NCBI GenBank assembly: GCA_015499995.1 | Contig: JADNRV010000074.1 | Coordinates: 1 to 64,000, forward strand | DNA from: Flammula alnicola | Taxonomy: Eukaryota > Basidiomycota > Agaricomycetes > Agaricales > Strophariaceae | Direction: 5' to 3' | DNA: 64,000 nucleotides | Shown here: piece by piece, positions 1 through 12,691 of the stretch | Layout: every line of letters starts with the position of its first letter | How positions within the stretch are numbered: the first letter of the stretch is position 1 | Position numbers and translations under genes: made by a program | The notes under the pieces: model-generated | Databases searched by the model: none | Seen by the model: the letters and a program-made list of their open reading frames with translations, nothing else | Told to the model about the DNA's origin: nothing

Positions 1-482
1 TGGGTAAGTGTGACCGTGACTGTAACATACCTTATATAGTAGGTCGTGACATAGGGTTAGGGTTTGTTTCACTTTTCTAAGGCCGGAATTTCGAAAACTT
101 GTCCGATCGACTTGAGATTCACATCAATGATTGCCCTCATGAATCTAAGCACATTCCCGGTGTTTTTGACAAATTTGGGGTATCCGGGAAAATGTAGTTA
201 TCAAATGTATGTTTTTGTTTGTTCCCTGCCAAACCAGGTGATGCGAGGTGGTGATGGGCACTGTACGCGCGCGGAAGTCCGGGCCATATTGCTTACAAAT
301 CTCCTCTTTCCCGCCTCTTTTTGGGTCTTTTCCTTCTTTGGGAACCCAGTACTTTGGTGGGAAAACCTTCTGGTTTTCCATTTTTGTCTGACGCGTCTGA
401 ATCATGTGACAATGTGATTACGCAACTATGTATTTATGCGACTGACTTTGGGCCTGAATACAACCTGGCCTTGTTTTCCAGC
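1..482. other. Upstream region of cnot11; no separate gene seen
   Basis: Short open frames occur on both strands, but none has splice logic or a recognisable motif. The last part is presumably the promoter and 5' leader of the gene starting at 483. Two TTAGGG-like units near 55-64 are too few to be telomeric. Confidence 0.5.
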
Positions 483-1886
483 ATGCAACCCCCTTCGTCG
501 GCGGTCCACACGACGGCGAGCACGCCGTCACCACCACTAGACACCATCAAGGCATCTGTGAGCCACCTGCTCGCCAGGGCCTTTTCTTTGCCATGCTCGA
601 CAGCAGCGTTGGCTTTTGCTCAGCTCGTCCAGCCGACCTCGCGATTCCAGCTGGCTCTTGACGCGTTGTTGCCACTTCTCGATTCCAATACCGAGGTATG
701 TTTTCCTTTTCTTCTTCAGGCCTTGGCTTACATTTCGCAGCTAGCTCAACGGATCTTGGTATCGTTCATCTTGTATTCGCTGTACACGCCACACCCGGTC
801 ACCATCAACCCCTTCAAGTCTGCCCTGTTTGTTGCATACGTCAGGGAGCGAGAAAAGGCCGTCACGATCGCCAATGAGGGTGGCGTGAGTCCCAACGAGC
901 AATTTGTCTGGGTTTTATGGAAGATCCTCAAAGGAGATGGGAACGATGTGAGTTGACATCTTTTCTTGTTCATGACTTTATCTGATAGAAGCAGATTGGC
1001 CCATATTCCCCCAGCACGCTTTCCCGCTGTCCGCTTCCACCTAAACTACGCGCGATTAATCTTGTCCTCGACGAACACCTGTATAACGACATAGACGACT
1101 CTACTTATTCTTATTTCCAAAAGCGATCGGCCTCCTCCGATACTAATGACTATGCCCCAATGGCACGCATAACACCCTCGCCCATCAGCTTTGAGGAAGA
1201 CCGCAAGAACGAGCGACTCGTGCACGCGATGAAGCTCCTTCTGGCTGCGCGTGACCGTGTGCTCAGCCTTTCGGAGCAACGCACCCTTGCACCCGTCCTC
1301 CAGGAGCTGGCAACCACGAACATCATCACTTCGCTTGATCTCACGCCTATCATCGCTCACAACCCTACGATCGCCCACCCGCTGCTAGTTGGCCTCCTCG
1401 TGAACCCGAATCCCGAGAACAACAACCCGCGGCCATTCCTGGATATTCTTCCTTTTCTGCCCCCCACTTTGCCTACCTTCGACCTCTATGGCAGGCTGCT
1501 GAGGGACCAAACACGAGTGACAGTGCAGGGTTACTCCACCGTCGCTGATCTTGTTCTGATGGAGGTCCTGGGCCGTTTTGTGCACGAATGCATCAATTGG
1601 CTGGACCGTGCGGAGAGAGAGGAGCGGGAGGGCAATGTGAGCGATGACCGATTTGCGAAGGGTGTGCAGAACGTGAATTTTCCCCCGAATTTATCATTCA
1701 ATCTGCTATTGACATTTATTCTTTCGCCACTAGCTCTGTCGATTCTACCATAACCTCATCAAATTGTCGATCGTGGATCCGACATCCGATGCAGACTCGA
1801 CCGAGATGGCGCACTTCAGCTTACGCAATGCAAAGTTCGAGGAGGCCAACATGCTCTATCGCGTCATCGCTACATCCCGCTTCTGA
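483..1886 (+). CDS. cnot11: CCR4-NOT complex subunit 11 (CNOT11-like)
   Basis: Model: join(483..695, 741..947, 995..1672, 1734..1886), four exons, 416 aa, all phases consistent. CNOT11 is a structural subunit of the CCR4-NOT deadenylase. In animals it binds the N-terminal part of NOT1 together with CNOT10. The family (DUF2363) is recognised from the central NPFKSALFVAYVRERE motif and the run PFLDILPFLPPTLPTFDLYG. The C-terminal helices follow, with HECINWLDRA and the end EANMLYRVIATSRF. The last exon is needed to restore the usual ending. The start at 483 is the first ATG that opens the conserved frame, so a longer 5' exon cannot be excluded. No membrane segment or signal peptide is visible, as expected for a cytoplasmic protein. 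Confidence 0.85.
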
Positions 1887-2815
1887 TTGGAAGCCCTGAC
1901 CTTTTTACCGGCTCATCTATCTTTCGGCCCTTGGACGTTAATTGTCTTCCGTCACTTGGCCATCTCTCGCCTATCTGATACGCATACCCATCAAGCAACC
2001 ACTCACTAGCCGCTATTCGCTATTGTTCCACTCAACTGTTTACGACCCGACACTGATAGAAATATTCAATCACAGAAGAAAAACAAGAAACATAACATGA
2101 TACACTTTATGCAACGCCACGTGTACGATCAATGAAGTTGGATCCGACGATAGGGGCGGATGTGTGTAATGAGGACGAGCAGAGTAAAGCGACGACGGAG
2201 ACGCTGAATATGCAACTATGCTAACCATGCGGAATCATCGAAATGGTGGACTATCTTTTCTCTTTTCCCTTGTATGTATGATCTTTTTATGCGCAGTTCC
2301 ATTTTTTCCCCGTCAAGTCTTCCTTTCGCCCTTGTTTCCTTCAGAATCCCTAGGCTCCGATGAGTTATTCGAGGTGTCGATGATGGATTCAATCTTTTCC
2401 CTCCCGCTTCCTTCTTTATGCCTCTCATGCTTTGTACTTTCATTGTCCCCACTTTCTTTAAACCTTGTCATCCTGGAATCTTCAATCCTCACAAATAAGA
2501 TCAATCGCAATATACCAGTCACCATACCCATTACATTCACATTCCATCGCACATTATTGACAACTTTCCTTTATGTAGTAGATAGACGCTTCCTTCCACG
2601 TTGACCTTACCTCTCATCTCACTTCTCTTTGGATTCATAAATTTCCCCCTTAGTCTCGTTGAACTTGTAGTACAATATTAGGTAGTTAGTCAGTTACTTA
2701 TCCAGTATTGATCTTCTGCATCTTATGAAAAAGAAACTCAGCATTTTTAGGGCAGAGATTATGGAACTCCGAGTCCGCTTAGGAAAAATCATCAAAGGTA
2801 AGGCAATTGCGATAC
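1887..2815. other. Intergenic, cnot11 3' region
   Basis: T-rich and low-complexity sequence follows the cnot11 stop. The open frames at 2216-2604 on both strands are pyrimidine or purine skewed and look non-coding. No gene is supported. Confidence 0.5.
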
Positions 2816-2823
2816 AAAAAAAA
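2816..2823 (-). terminator. RNA polymerase III terminator of the tRNA-Glu gene
   Basis: Eight consecutive A on the plus strand give a run of eight T on the minus strand. The run lies 21 bases beyond the 3' end of the tRNA, as expected for Pol III termination. Confidence 0.75.
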
Positions 2824-2844
2824 TCCTAGGTATTACGTCCTCAT

Positions 2845-2923
2845 TCGGATACGGGGAATCGAACCCCGAGCTGCCGCGATCTTGGATGAGAGGCGGCAAT
2901 GTTAGCCGTTACACCATATCCGA
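2845..2923 (-). tRNA. tRNA-Glu (anticodon CUC) with a short intron
   Basis: Read on the minus strand, the 79-nt sequence folds as a tRNA. The acceptor stem TCGGATA/TATCCGA has seven pairs, the D arm contains the A box TGGTGTAACGG, and the T arm CGGGG/TTCGATT/CCCCG contains the B box. The anticodon stem is GCCGC/GCGGC. The loop places T33, anticodon CTC at 2890-2888 and A37. Eight extra nucleotides (2886-2879) sit after position 37, where nuclear tRNA introns lie. Removing them leaves 71 nt before CCA addition. Confidence 0.92.
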
Positions 2924-3423
2924 TTATTTATTAAATTGGTTATATTAATATATATGTCTGGTACATTAAGTAACCACTAACGCAATACAAGTGTTTACTG
3001 GCAAGTGATTTGTCTAACGATATCAATAATATATGAAAGGTGATGCTGTACATGTCAAGGAAGTCTATGTGCATATGGATGTCTCCAAATGATCAAGGAA
3101 AGTTATATACAAGGGTACTCCAGCCAGTCAAAAAATTAAATAAGTAGGAGCGTCAATGCCAGCCTGAGGGATGTCAAGATGGTCAAGTCAGGACGAGTAT
3201 GGCATTATTTGAAGTTCTAGATGATGTTGTCCAACGTCGTCGTCGAAGGCAACTGGTGACCGAAAGAATTTCGGGTTTGCGATGGTCATTTACTTGAAAG
3301 TAGGCATAGTTGGCATGCCGCCCACATCCGTCGCAAACATGGGCATTTGAGAATCCCTGGGCGGCGCTTTACCGAGCTGGAATGCACGCAGAGTGGCCTT
3401 TTGCTGCCTGTGAGCAAGGCATG
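2924..3423. other. Intergenic between tRNA-Glu and the MYND gene
   Basis: AT-rich spacer containing the upstream flank of the tRNA and the 3' flank of the minus-strand MYND gene. No gene is seen. Confidence 0.5.
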
Positions 3424-4740
3424 CTAGAAGAATGGCTGAATGAGATAGAGTTCACCACGCATGAAACGGTGCCAAAACTTGCCTGGCTTGTGATTCGGCC
3501 AGTCGTCCTTCTGGCATGCCACGCTACAGTAAGAAACCTATAAATCAGATCAGATGGGTTCCGTGCACTAAAGAAGACAGTATGACGCACAAGATGGCAG
3601 GCGGAGCATCGCTTGTACTCTGCGGCGCGGACCTCTCTCATTCCGCAGGCCGCGCGGCTGCAGACTTTCAAGACCACATTTTTAACCGCCGGGTTTGTAT
3701 TCGCCCAATTCCAAACATCATCTTCCATCCAGAGATTTTGAGTGAGCCACAAATAGTCTTGCGCGTCTTCTGGACCATTCATTGTCCGTGGGTCGTTATT
3801 GAGCTTCGCTATAAAGATTCGGCGATAACTATGACAACGATGTTTAGGGGGGTGAGAAACGTACAGGGACGCTGGACTCGAGCAAGGATTTTCAAAAGAA
3901 CATTTGGGTTTGTTTCGGCGGCCACTTTGAGGTACTCTCGAGATTCTTCGTAGTCTCCAAACAACTTGAAGGACGCCAAAGCAGCCGTGTAGAGGGTCGC
4001 CCCATCTGCCCATTTGAGGTCTTCCTTCTTGGATTTGAGAAAGTTTCGAACCGGATCTTTGAACGCGGTCCCACCACGAGGAGGTGGAGTACCAATTTTA
4101 CAGGTTTCGTCGCTGAGCCACTCTTGGGAAAAATGAAGAGCATCGGCATAACGCCCATCCTGACACAATATGGACCCAAGCCAGGAGCGTTGACCCATAT
4201 TGTCGCCTGGACACAGTCGAAGCATTTCTATGATAGTTTTGCTGAAGCAAATTGAGGTACAATCAATGCTCCCAAGTTCATAAGGCGTGCAAAAGGACGA
4301 AACCTACGCAGATTCTTTGACCCTCCCTGACTCGAAGTAAAGTCGGACTAATGCCTGTAAAACGCGCATGTATGGACGTGTTTCCAATATCCCCCAAAAA
4401 TGTCCCACTGAATCCCCCTCGTCGTCGAAACAGTCGTTACCCAGAGCTTTTTTCAAAATCACACGCCCTGGAATTATGAATCAGGTGTGGAAGACGGGAA
4501 CCATGTCTAGCCAAGACACGAACCTCGAAGTTCGGCTGCTTCTAGAGCCTCGATAGCCCCTGGCATATCGAGAAGGAAGGCAACTTGAATAATAGCGTCC
4601 AGATTGTTATTATCTTTGATGGCTTTCAAAAGATACGGAACTGCAAGGTTCGGTTTTCGCTTCCGACAGAGGTCTTCCGCCTTTTCGAGGCTATCTAAAA
4701 TGTTAGAAACACATTGGTGTCGAGAATTGAAATCGAGCAT
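3424..4740 (-). CDS. MYND-type zinc-finger protein
   Basis: Model, minus strand: 4740..4524, 4467..4308, 4241..3865, 3808..3591, 3537..3424; five exons, 361 aa, all phases consistent. The N-terminal two thirds is helical and repeat-like (NAVPYLLKAIKDN-type start, LQALVRLYFESGR, LYTAALASFKLFGDYEESREYLK), resembling tetratricopeptide-type repeats. The C-terminus carries a MYND finger with CSRAACG, KRCSACHL and, after the last intron, YCSVACQKDDWPNH. This order gives the expected Cys/His spacing. MYND fingers bind proline-rich peptides in partner proteins. This fungal-expanded family has no assigned substrate. A start 42 bp further upstream (4782) is also open. Confidence 0.75.
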
Positions 4741-7052
4741 TTCCTTACTTCCTTCGTGATTCCTCTGACACCATGCCCCCACCCAAACCCATCATTGCCT
4801 CCATCCCATGTCGTCGGTTCATTTTGTCAGTGGCAGAGCTAGGAAACCTATGCAAGAGCAGAGATACAAACAAAGTCTGGGTTTTCTAGGACTATCGCCG
4901 TAGATCAGACAAGTATAGGAGCAAAGCTTGACTTGCTGGCAGCACGTTATTGAGAAAAAGCCAATTGATGAGTGACTGCTTTCACTGTGACGGCTTGCAA
5001 TTAGTGTCCACGTGACTGTCTGTTTTCGCGTTGGCTAGTAAGTGAATTCGCAAGTTTAAGTGAGCGCGTCGATATCGCGTCGATAATCAAGAGACAGGCA
5101 GATTGACAAAACAAAGAAGTGGCTCCTGCCAGGTGAGCAGACCGATGACTTTATTGGTGGGAAAACGCAGGTCCGCCACTCTCACAACTTCAAGTCGGGC
5201 ATCACTGGAAAGCAGGTTGACAGCAAGTTGACAATGGTTGATGCTATATACTGTACGTTGGTTCTGCCCGCCCGGCGCCAGGACGTTGAGAAAATGTGCT
5301 GCTGTGCGGGGAGAAATGTAAACTACACCGAAAGATTGGATTCTATGCAGAGCGTCAACTGGCAGAACCTCGGTGTAACCGAAGTGTATACTACAATTCT
5401 CCGAAAGAGACTATGCACCCTTGATGGGCGGAGGAACTTCGTTACGCATGGCATCAACGATATCAGTTCCGATATTAGCGTATGAGATGCCAGTAAATCC
5501 TGTTGTTTCAGTCTTTATAAATTCAAGACTTATCCCATTCGTCTCTCGCTTTCCGAAAGGTGGGTTTGAAAAATTTCCGAATGCTTTTCCTCAAGCCTCA
5601 CTGGCTTGCACCATCGCTCTGTTTAATTCCCGTCAAGCCGAGAAGATCGAAATGAGAGACAAACAGCTTACCCGAACTCTTCTTCCTGAGTTGATTGAGG
5701 ACGAGTCCTTGGAGACTTAGAAAGTAGTCGATTGATTCTCAGTCATACTTTATGGATAACTCCCGAAAGATTCCCTGAGAGACTGAGAAAATAAGATAGT
5801 AGGTTTAGTCGATATAAATTATGGTACCTCCTCTTATTCCAGGTAGCAGATACACTGCATAGAGAAATCGATTGCATAATTCATCACATCTGTAACGCAA
5901 AGCTATGAGCGTACAGATTCCAGAAGAGAATCATTCCCCGCTTGCCCCACCGAAATGCACAACTCCAATCTGAAGCAGTTATAGATGGCGTGATCCTGAC
6001 TTCAAGGATGTAGCAGCCACACAACTTCAACTTACAAGTAATCAGTATGCAAGACGGTGTGAATTAGCTTCACATGGGTACTCATAATACTAGTAGGGCT
6101 GCGACAAATCTGTCCAGTCGGGATCCCGGCTCCGATTGTGATGCGCAAATAAGATAGACAGGGAGGCCACGAAAATCAAGAGCCAAAACGGTCTAAGTGG
6201 GGGAAAAGAGGCTAGCTGACATTCTTAAGAGTTCCTCATTCGAACTTTGCAGTCAGCAGAAAAATATGCCGGATGCGTGGAGTCCAGAACATGAATTAAT
6301 GAAACAACCGGGTTGAGGTGGACCGGAAGGTGTACGGGGTTACTATATGAGCTTTATGCGGGGTTTGGAGTCCCAATGGAGACCGGAGTAACAAGTCTCG
6401 GAAGGTACAGTTTCAAGTTAATGAACGGCGTAAGTTCCCGAGTCTTTATATGGAAGGACAACAAAATAAATGATAACTGCGCCTCAGGGCTTCATCGCTG
6501 GCCGTAATCAGGTTCAAGATTTCATCCCAGAGTTCCGTCGGTGTAAGGATTACTAGTACTTTATATCTTAAAACACACGGGGGCCAAAAACGAGTATGGC
6601 GTAGCCTACGGAATGAAGGCGGTCAGATGTACAAAAATTATATACGTCGAGTTCAGGACATTTTCATTCTGCTTCAGCCCTGTTTCGGATCGGTTTCTGG
6701 GCGTTGCTGCCCCCGGCCTTCTACAACTGAAGAAAGTTCCAGAAATTACTGCATTGATTCTTGAGTTGCAATGGTATTCTTCCAGCTGCAATTTATATTG
6801 TCATTGTGCTCAATTAGCGCTCGATATTATTTCACGATCGGGTTTCAAAGTTGCCAAATTGCCGTCCATAAGTACCGGCTGATGTATCAAAAGCGCGTGG
6901 TTAAATAGATAAATTCATCAGGCCTTTATCGCACGGCTGCGAGGTGCCGTACGAGACGTAGTGTATACTTTACCAATGCACATTTCCGATCCGTACTTAC
7001 TCGAGTCCGCAGTGCAGTTTCCAGGATCCTGAGAGTTAATCGCGAATGAACA
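4741..7052. other. Gene-poor region; possible gene relics only
   Basis: The frame 5087-5485 (+) is open without an ATG until internal codons, and 5421-5720 (+) overlaps it in another frame. Neither gives a recognisable motif or a spliced model. The rest is dense in stops on both strands. I see no gene I can support. Confidence 0.4.
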
Positions 7053-7564
7053 ATCGAGAATTGAGAATCAAATTGGCTGACTACGTTACATAAGTAACTC
7101 AGGTAATAGTAATCTACTAGTACCTCGTCAGCTCATCGAGATAGTGAACACTACTGTGAGCGGGACGTTAGCCGGACTAGCACTCCACTCAGGACCAAAA
7201 ATCCATGAGAGAATCCCCAGGAATCTCAGATCAACCACCGGTGGCGCAGTAGCACGAAAATGACTCAAAGAATCGAAGGAAAAAGAAACGAAGTAAAACC
7301 ATGGAACACAGCTGCCATGCATATATGTACCTTGCATTTGCCTTGCGAGATCAAGTCTCGGCTGTTTTATAAATAGATCAGGTACCCTTGGGTCGGCCCG
7401 ACAGCGAAACAGTTTGCCATTTATTTCTTTATTTACTTTATTTATACGAAGAGCTGGCGAGGTAGCTACTTTAGTTACCTGAATTACTTATGTAACGTAG
7501 TCAGTCATATTTTATTCTCAATTCTCAATTAACGTAGTCAGCCAATTTTATTCTCAATTCTCAA
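7053..7564. repeat. Inverted-repeat element, MITE-like, about 510 bp
   Basis: The left arm (about 7053-7139) is found again in reverse complement at about 7447-7564. Shared blocks, read in the left-arm direction, include GAGAATTGAGAAT, GGCTGACTACGTTACATAAG and CCTCG(T/C)CAGCTC. The right arm also contains a direct duplication: ATTCTCAATTCTCAATTAACGT-type sequence occurs twice within 7516-7565. The interior has no transposase-like frame. This fits a non-autonomous DNA transposon or a decayed foldback element. A clear target-site duplication was not found. Confidence 0.55.
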
Positions 7565-10500
7565 TGCACAGGATACTGCTGTGAGTACAGAGGAATTACT
7601 GTATACAACTCGCGGGCTAACAGAATAACGACCAGTACATATCAATCGCACAGTATGAACATGATAACCAGCGTATGTATTGACAAAGGCGGCATCACGT
7701 AAATCAACGTTGGGCGCACCAGGCACCCGCCAAGTAGCAACGTTCGTCAATATCTTACGTCGAGTTCGTGTATTCGTTTGCCTGAAACGCCAGATGCGCT
7801 GGGAATTTCCCTCGCCAGATCCGTACGTATCGCGAAAGCAACAAAAAGATTCGAAGGTATTCATCTTCAGCCCTTGTAGATCGACACCAAAAACAGTGTC
7901 AATGGTTGAGGATTTGGCCCCTATGGAAAATATCTAACTTAGCGAAGAGAGTAAGCTTACTATGAAGAGTGCGCCGACAAGAAATGGGACTCATCGGCCA
8001 CGACACTCAGTATCCGCGCCAGTACAACGAAAGGGGAGTCACTTAATTGGGTTACAATCGCAAGACAGGTGCGGGGCGTTATAGGATACCACCATATGAC
8101 GGATGACAGTGAGAAGAACGGGTCCAACTGATTCCTCCGAGTCGGTCATATTTTTAACCATCTCCTCGCAGTGTACCAAAGCTGTGGTCAGGAGGTTCCC
8201 AGTGTCCTAGAGCCACGAACGGCGTCAAATTAACGGTAAGTTTCACAGAATGAGGCCCGAGCTCGTTCCAAGGGTTTCGTACCTTGAATTTAGAGGACGA
8301 CCCAGAGGCACCAAACCCATCCCCAAGGTGTACCGCAGGTATGGGCGGAGCAAAAGTGCTGCCCTCGACTACGAGTGAAACTAAACCTACTGTACATTTC
8401 CAGCCTTGAAAACCGATTGCCAAACAATAGATGTTTAGCTCTTGTTTGAGAATGACAGTAGGCCATCTAAACCTCTCTCAGGGAGAGGTGAGGGCTTGTT
8501 AAAGACTTCTATGACCTCTGTCGGAGTGAGGATACCAGATATTGGGCTAGATGACTAATCAAAATTTATAGAAATGGCGTTATCCATGGTAATCTGATAA
8601 TCTAACCGCTGTAATGGTGAGATTGGCTTACCTTCGATCATCGAAGGACTTCAAACATCTGGAAGGCCGCAAATCGATAGGATTGCGCCTATCCCGAAAA
8701 TATACTCCGGAGCAAACGTGGGTGGAAACGGTGGCTGGAGTGTAAAAGGTGCCGACAGGAATGTCATCGGGAGATCAAGTGCAGCCTTGCGCAGTGACGC
8801 TGCGCTCAGTTGTATTCGAGCGACGAAACTTGCCGCTTGGATCGACGCAAGACGGGTTTATAGACAGAGATATGTCCACAATTGAGGGCGTAGACATTCA
8901 ATAGGATGTGGTGGTTTGTGTGAAGTTACTTCTGGGAAGATGCCGGGCCAGCAGCGAAGAATATTTGATCGTTGAATAGGGGAAATATTTCCCACAGTTG
9001 ACAACGACATCAGTCGACAAATTCAATTCTTCCATCAACATCACATCCATGCTCTTCCCAGCCTCACTCACCTCGATCAATGCTCAGGCTAACTGGACCG
9101 GGAACTATCGGAAAATCTGGAAGCGCGTCTCTGCTGGCTCTTCATAACTGACAGAATGTGGCATTAAAACCAAGATAATTTAAACATATGAAGCTTTGAA
9201 TTCCCAGCTTCTCTGTTCGAATCGAACATCCACTTTCTTTGTTCCTGTAAGCATTTTCTCGCAAACCCATCCTATTATTTGAGAGAGGGTGTGGCACACT
9301 GTTTCGTCGATTGCTGGTCTAAGATTTGCTAGTAATCATTTCTCTCTTCTTGGTTCTCGGTAGTTCTATTGGGAAGGCGAATCAGACCTTGTCAAATAAA
9401 GGTGCCACTCTGCCATATTGTTCAAATCTTTCCCTTGCCGTTGCGCTGTTGAGCTGCAAACAGCCTAACTAAACAACATCCCACTAGGGCAGCCTTGAGT
9501 ACGGATTGCAAGGTTCTATCTACCAGTTGGTCAGTGATAAGTAGCTCGACTGCATTTATAGTTGCTGTGTATCACTTTTTCCACTGGTTCACTCGGAGCA
9601 GCAAAAATTACGGAGGACTCGCCCATTTCACTCTTGGATGTCCAGAGCAGCTCGGATCTTGTTGTTTACCCCAGAAATTACACGACTCCTGGGATGACTC
9701 TGTCTCAATGATAGGCGAATATCGTCAAAGCCTGGGTTGAAATGGAAAGGTTGCCATTCTTGCGCTCACCCCACATTCGAGGATTCTCATCTCGCCGAGT
9801 GTATTTATTTTTCTCTGCCCCTAGGTCTACAAATGCTCGTCGTTCTCCCACTTCTTTTTTAAAGAATGGCATTCATCCTGTTACCTTGGTGGTCTTCTTC
9901 GCATCTCACCATCATAGCCGATCGTGTTCTCAAAGGACTCCTTGCAGAGGTACTTCATGTATATGATGAGATCGCCTCTGCTTGACATGTGTATGAGCCT
10001 GCACGAGGGAAAACAGTTCTCGAGAAAGCAACTCTGCTGTTTTCTGGTTTCCCGTTCTTTTGCTTCCGTCTTTCCGAGCCTTTCTCGTGATCACATGGAC
10101 GCATGCAGCTATTCAATGTCGTAGACCACGATGTCCACAAATTGATGAGTGAGGTGTTATTGTCTGTGAACTTGAAGGATTAAAATACACGGATAAGAGT
10201 GTCCATTGTCGTCTGTTTCGCTACTTTGATGCACTTGGCGACCTTTTCTCCCGCGCTTATATCGAGTGAGCCGGTTTAACCTATCGAAGTGCCAGGCAGA
10301 CCCGTATGTGTGGTTAACGCGAAAAAAGGTAATTCATAAGAATTGAAGACCTGACAATGCCTCCATAATCATTGACCATGCCCTGGTCGCATGTTTCCTG
10401 CCCCTTTCCAAATTTCCATGCGATTGCTAGACAGTACGAACGCACGACCGTCAAATATGAGGGAACTTTTTGGATGTTGATTTAGGCTATTTCAGTTTAT

Positions 10501-11439
10501 TTTTAATGTGTATATCTAAGAAGGAACCGTATTAGCAGACGTCTCGGGTTAAGCATCGGGCTCGTGACTCCATCTCAGTTCCCTCCGGTAAATTCACCTC
10601 CATTCATCGAATTTCAAAGATATAGTGTTTTACATTGATTTATGCCAACAAAGATGTATCACTACCCCGCCCAACGCAATTCCAAAGTAAGCAAGAAAAG
10701 TGGTGCACTAATGGGGGCACCATGTGTAAGTCACTTCAAGTCATCTCACAACTGCTCGTCGCATTTTGATTGACAGCCCATAAACGTTCATAAACAGGCG
10801 CGGTAATGCTACAAGGCCGGAGGATGACATGTCAGGCTCTTTTGAGGCTGTTTCGAGTCTGTTAAGCGCAAGCATCATATTCCGGCTTCCTGGCTTCCAG
10901 AAACGTGGATTTCCCTTGCTCGTGTGCCGCATACCTAACGGCTGGAACCTTTGCCGTAAACCCAACGTAAACCGGCACTATATATGGTACCCTCTATGTT
11001 ATGGTATATACATAGTCGTAGACGTTGACTGTGATCACCCACTGCTTCCTTTACACACAACGAAATATTTTTTCTGATGACTGAGTCTTTGCTTCCTTAT
11101 AAGTAAGGGAAAAAGTGTACTATACATGTAGGATTGACCACAACATTTTTCAATTCCGGGCCGTCTAAGCAGTACGATGATCTTACCCCTTTAAATCATT
11201 GCAAGTTGAGATTTTTCGACACGCTGCGGTGTTACAGGAATATTGACGACTGTACACGATGGATTAAAGCAGAAATTGACGCGGAACAGTAAATCAGGGC
11301 AGATATGCCATCTATGAGAATACGGTTCAGTAACACCAAAGAAATGAAACACTACCAGGACAGCAAGTACGAGTGTAGAGGTGTGCAGGAAGGGGGTAAA
11401 GCAAATAGACGAAAGCGGCAATGTTCCAACGAGACACCA
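7565..11439. other. Gene-poor region, no supported gene
   Basis: Only short overlapping frames are present (for example 8154-8423 -, 9495-9740 +, 9742-9966 +, 10741-10965 -). None has a consistent exon chain, signal peptide or family motif. A Cys/Arg/Lys-rich stretch near 8730-8790 (+) resembles a decayed zinc-binding motif but is interrupted. The stretch is best read as relic or non-coding DNA. Confidence 0.4.
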
Positions 11440-12424
11440 TCATGTTTGTAGTAATGAATTTGGTGGATGCACTGTTATCCCTCCCGTGTCCTGCCCACTC
11501 GCCTCATTCATCGCATGGGTCGGCGGAGATCTCCTTGGGTCCAAGTTAGCGGATCGTGACGGGTTCAGCGACATTTGACCTTGGCCATCGCCTTCGTGTG
11601 TTAGAATGTCGACACTTTCGGATACCCGGCTCGTAGGTTCGTCTACCGGCGGGTGTCTACCATTCCCCACACCGAATAACCGAGAATGCAACTCTAATTC
11701 AATGTATTTTGGGGGACCGCCATAATTGTCGTACGCAGGAAGCGCGTCCTTGTCGCCTAGTTCGCCATCAACATCTAGGTCTGCGCTGTTTCCGATTCTG
11801 CGCCCACTGGCATCGATATCTTGAGCATGAGTGCGTCTAATGCTATGCCTTAGATACGCAGCTGGGAATACCGCCAAGTGTGGATTAGGATATGGAGGAT
11901 ACGGCCGTCGGGCATCAGGATTGACTGGGTGTAATCCTGTTGCCCGAGGAAAGCTAAGCGGACCGCGGCTTGGCGACGCAGTTGGGTAGCTACCATTCAT
12001 ATTGAAGAAAGACCTGTAAGGTTGATTTGTTCGCTTCAGGGCGGTTAATCTAAAGAAAGGGAATAAGGGGATAAGGACAGGCTCGATCGTTATTGGAGAG
12101 AGCGCCAGTTTACCTCCTTAGGATCATAGATGTAACGATGATGAGCGCAATTGCTAGGAATAGGTACTCCAATATTGACTATTCGAAATGTATACCAATT
12201 AGATACTTCGATGATTGATCATGGATTTCTCGCACCTTTGCCAATCCGCTTCTGTCGCCGTTCAACTGATCTGCTGGAAGCATACTGGGTCCGAAAGAAA
12301 AACCAGTGTCTGTGGGTGTCTGGCCCGATATTGTCGCCTGGGGTGCGCGAATGTCTAATGCATGCCGGATCTCCACATCTGCGCCGTCGAAATTGTTCTT
12401 TGCGAGTGTACGAGGAATCATCAT
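11440..12424 (-). CDS. Hypothetical one-pass membrane protein
   Basis: Model, minus strand: 12424..12236, 12178..12114, 12013..11440; three exons, 275 aa, phases consistent. Exon 1 encodes a polar N-terminal region. The small exon 2 encodes one membrane helix (LEYLFLAIALIIVTSMIL) followed by Arg-Arg. Exon 3 encodes a long Pro/Ser/Asp-rich tail with the motif LPAYDNYGGPPKY. That motif is common near the C-terminus of small single-pass proteins in mushroom-forming fungi. By the positive-inside rule the Arg-rich tail should be cytosolic. No enzyme domain is visible and the function is unknown. The gene is divergent from uS19m with a 267-bp shared upstream region. An additional 5' exon cannot be excluded. 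Confidence 0.65.
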
Positions 12425-12691
12425 GACATAAATTTAGTGGAGAAGGTCTCCAGACTACACCAAGATTTTTGTGAACCGAGAGCAGCCTTCAGGGATATGA
12501 CTGCCTGATGAGTGTCGAGGACAACATTCGGCATTCTGTGGAGGTAATAGTAGGTACAGGATAGAATCGCGGAGGCTGGTATTTGGATTTGCTTGGCAGA
12601 GACACATGCACGTGACATTCCGAAAATCTTGTAAGTAGCCAGTTCAGCAGCTAGCAGTGGCACCGCGACTCAACCACATCGTACTTGCGGG

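Noticed and set aside
50..66. TTAGGG-like units suggesting a telomere
   Set aside because: Only about two imperfect units, followed by a conserved housekeeping gene; another isolated unit occurs at about 31733.
8720..8800. Possible zinc-cluster motif with several Cys and Lys/Arg
   Set aside because: The frame stops within about 25 residues and the Cys spacing does not match a Zn2Cys6 or other known finger.
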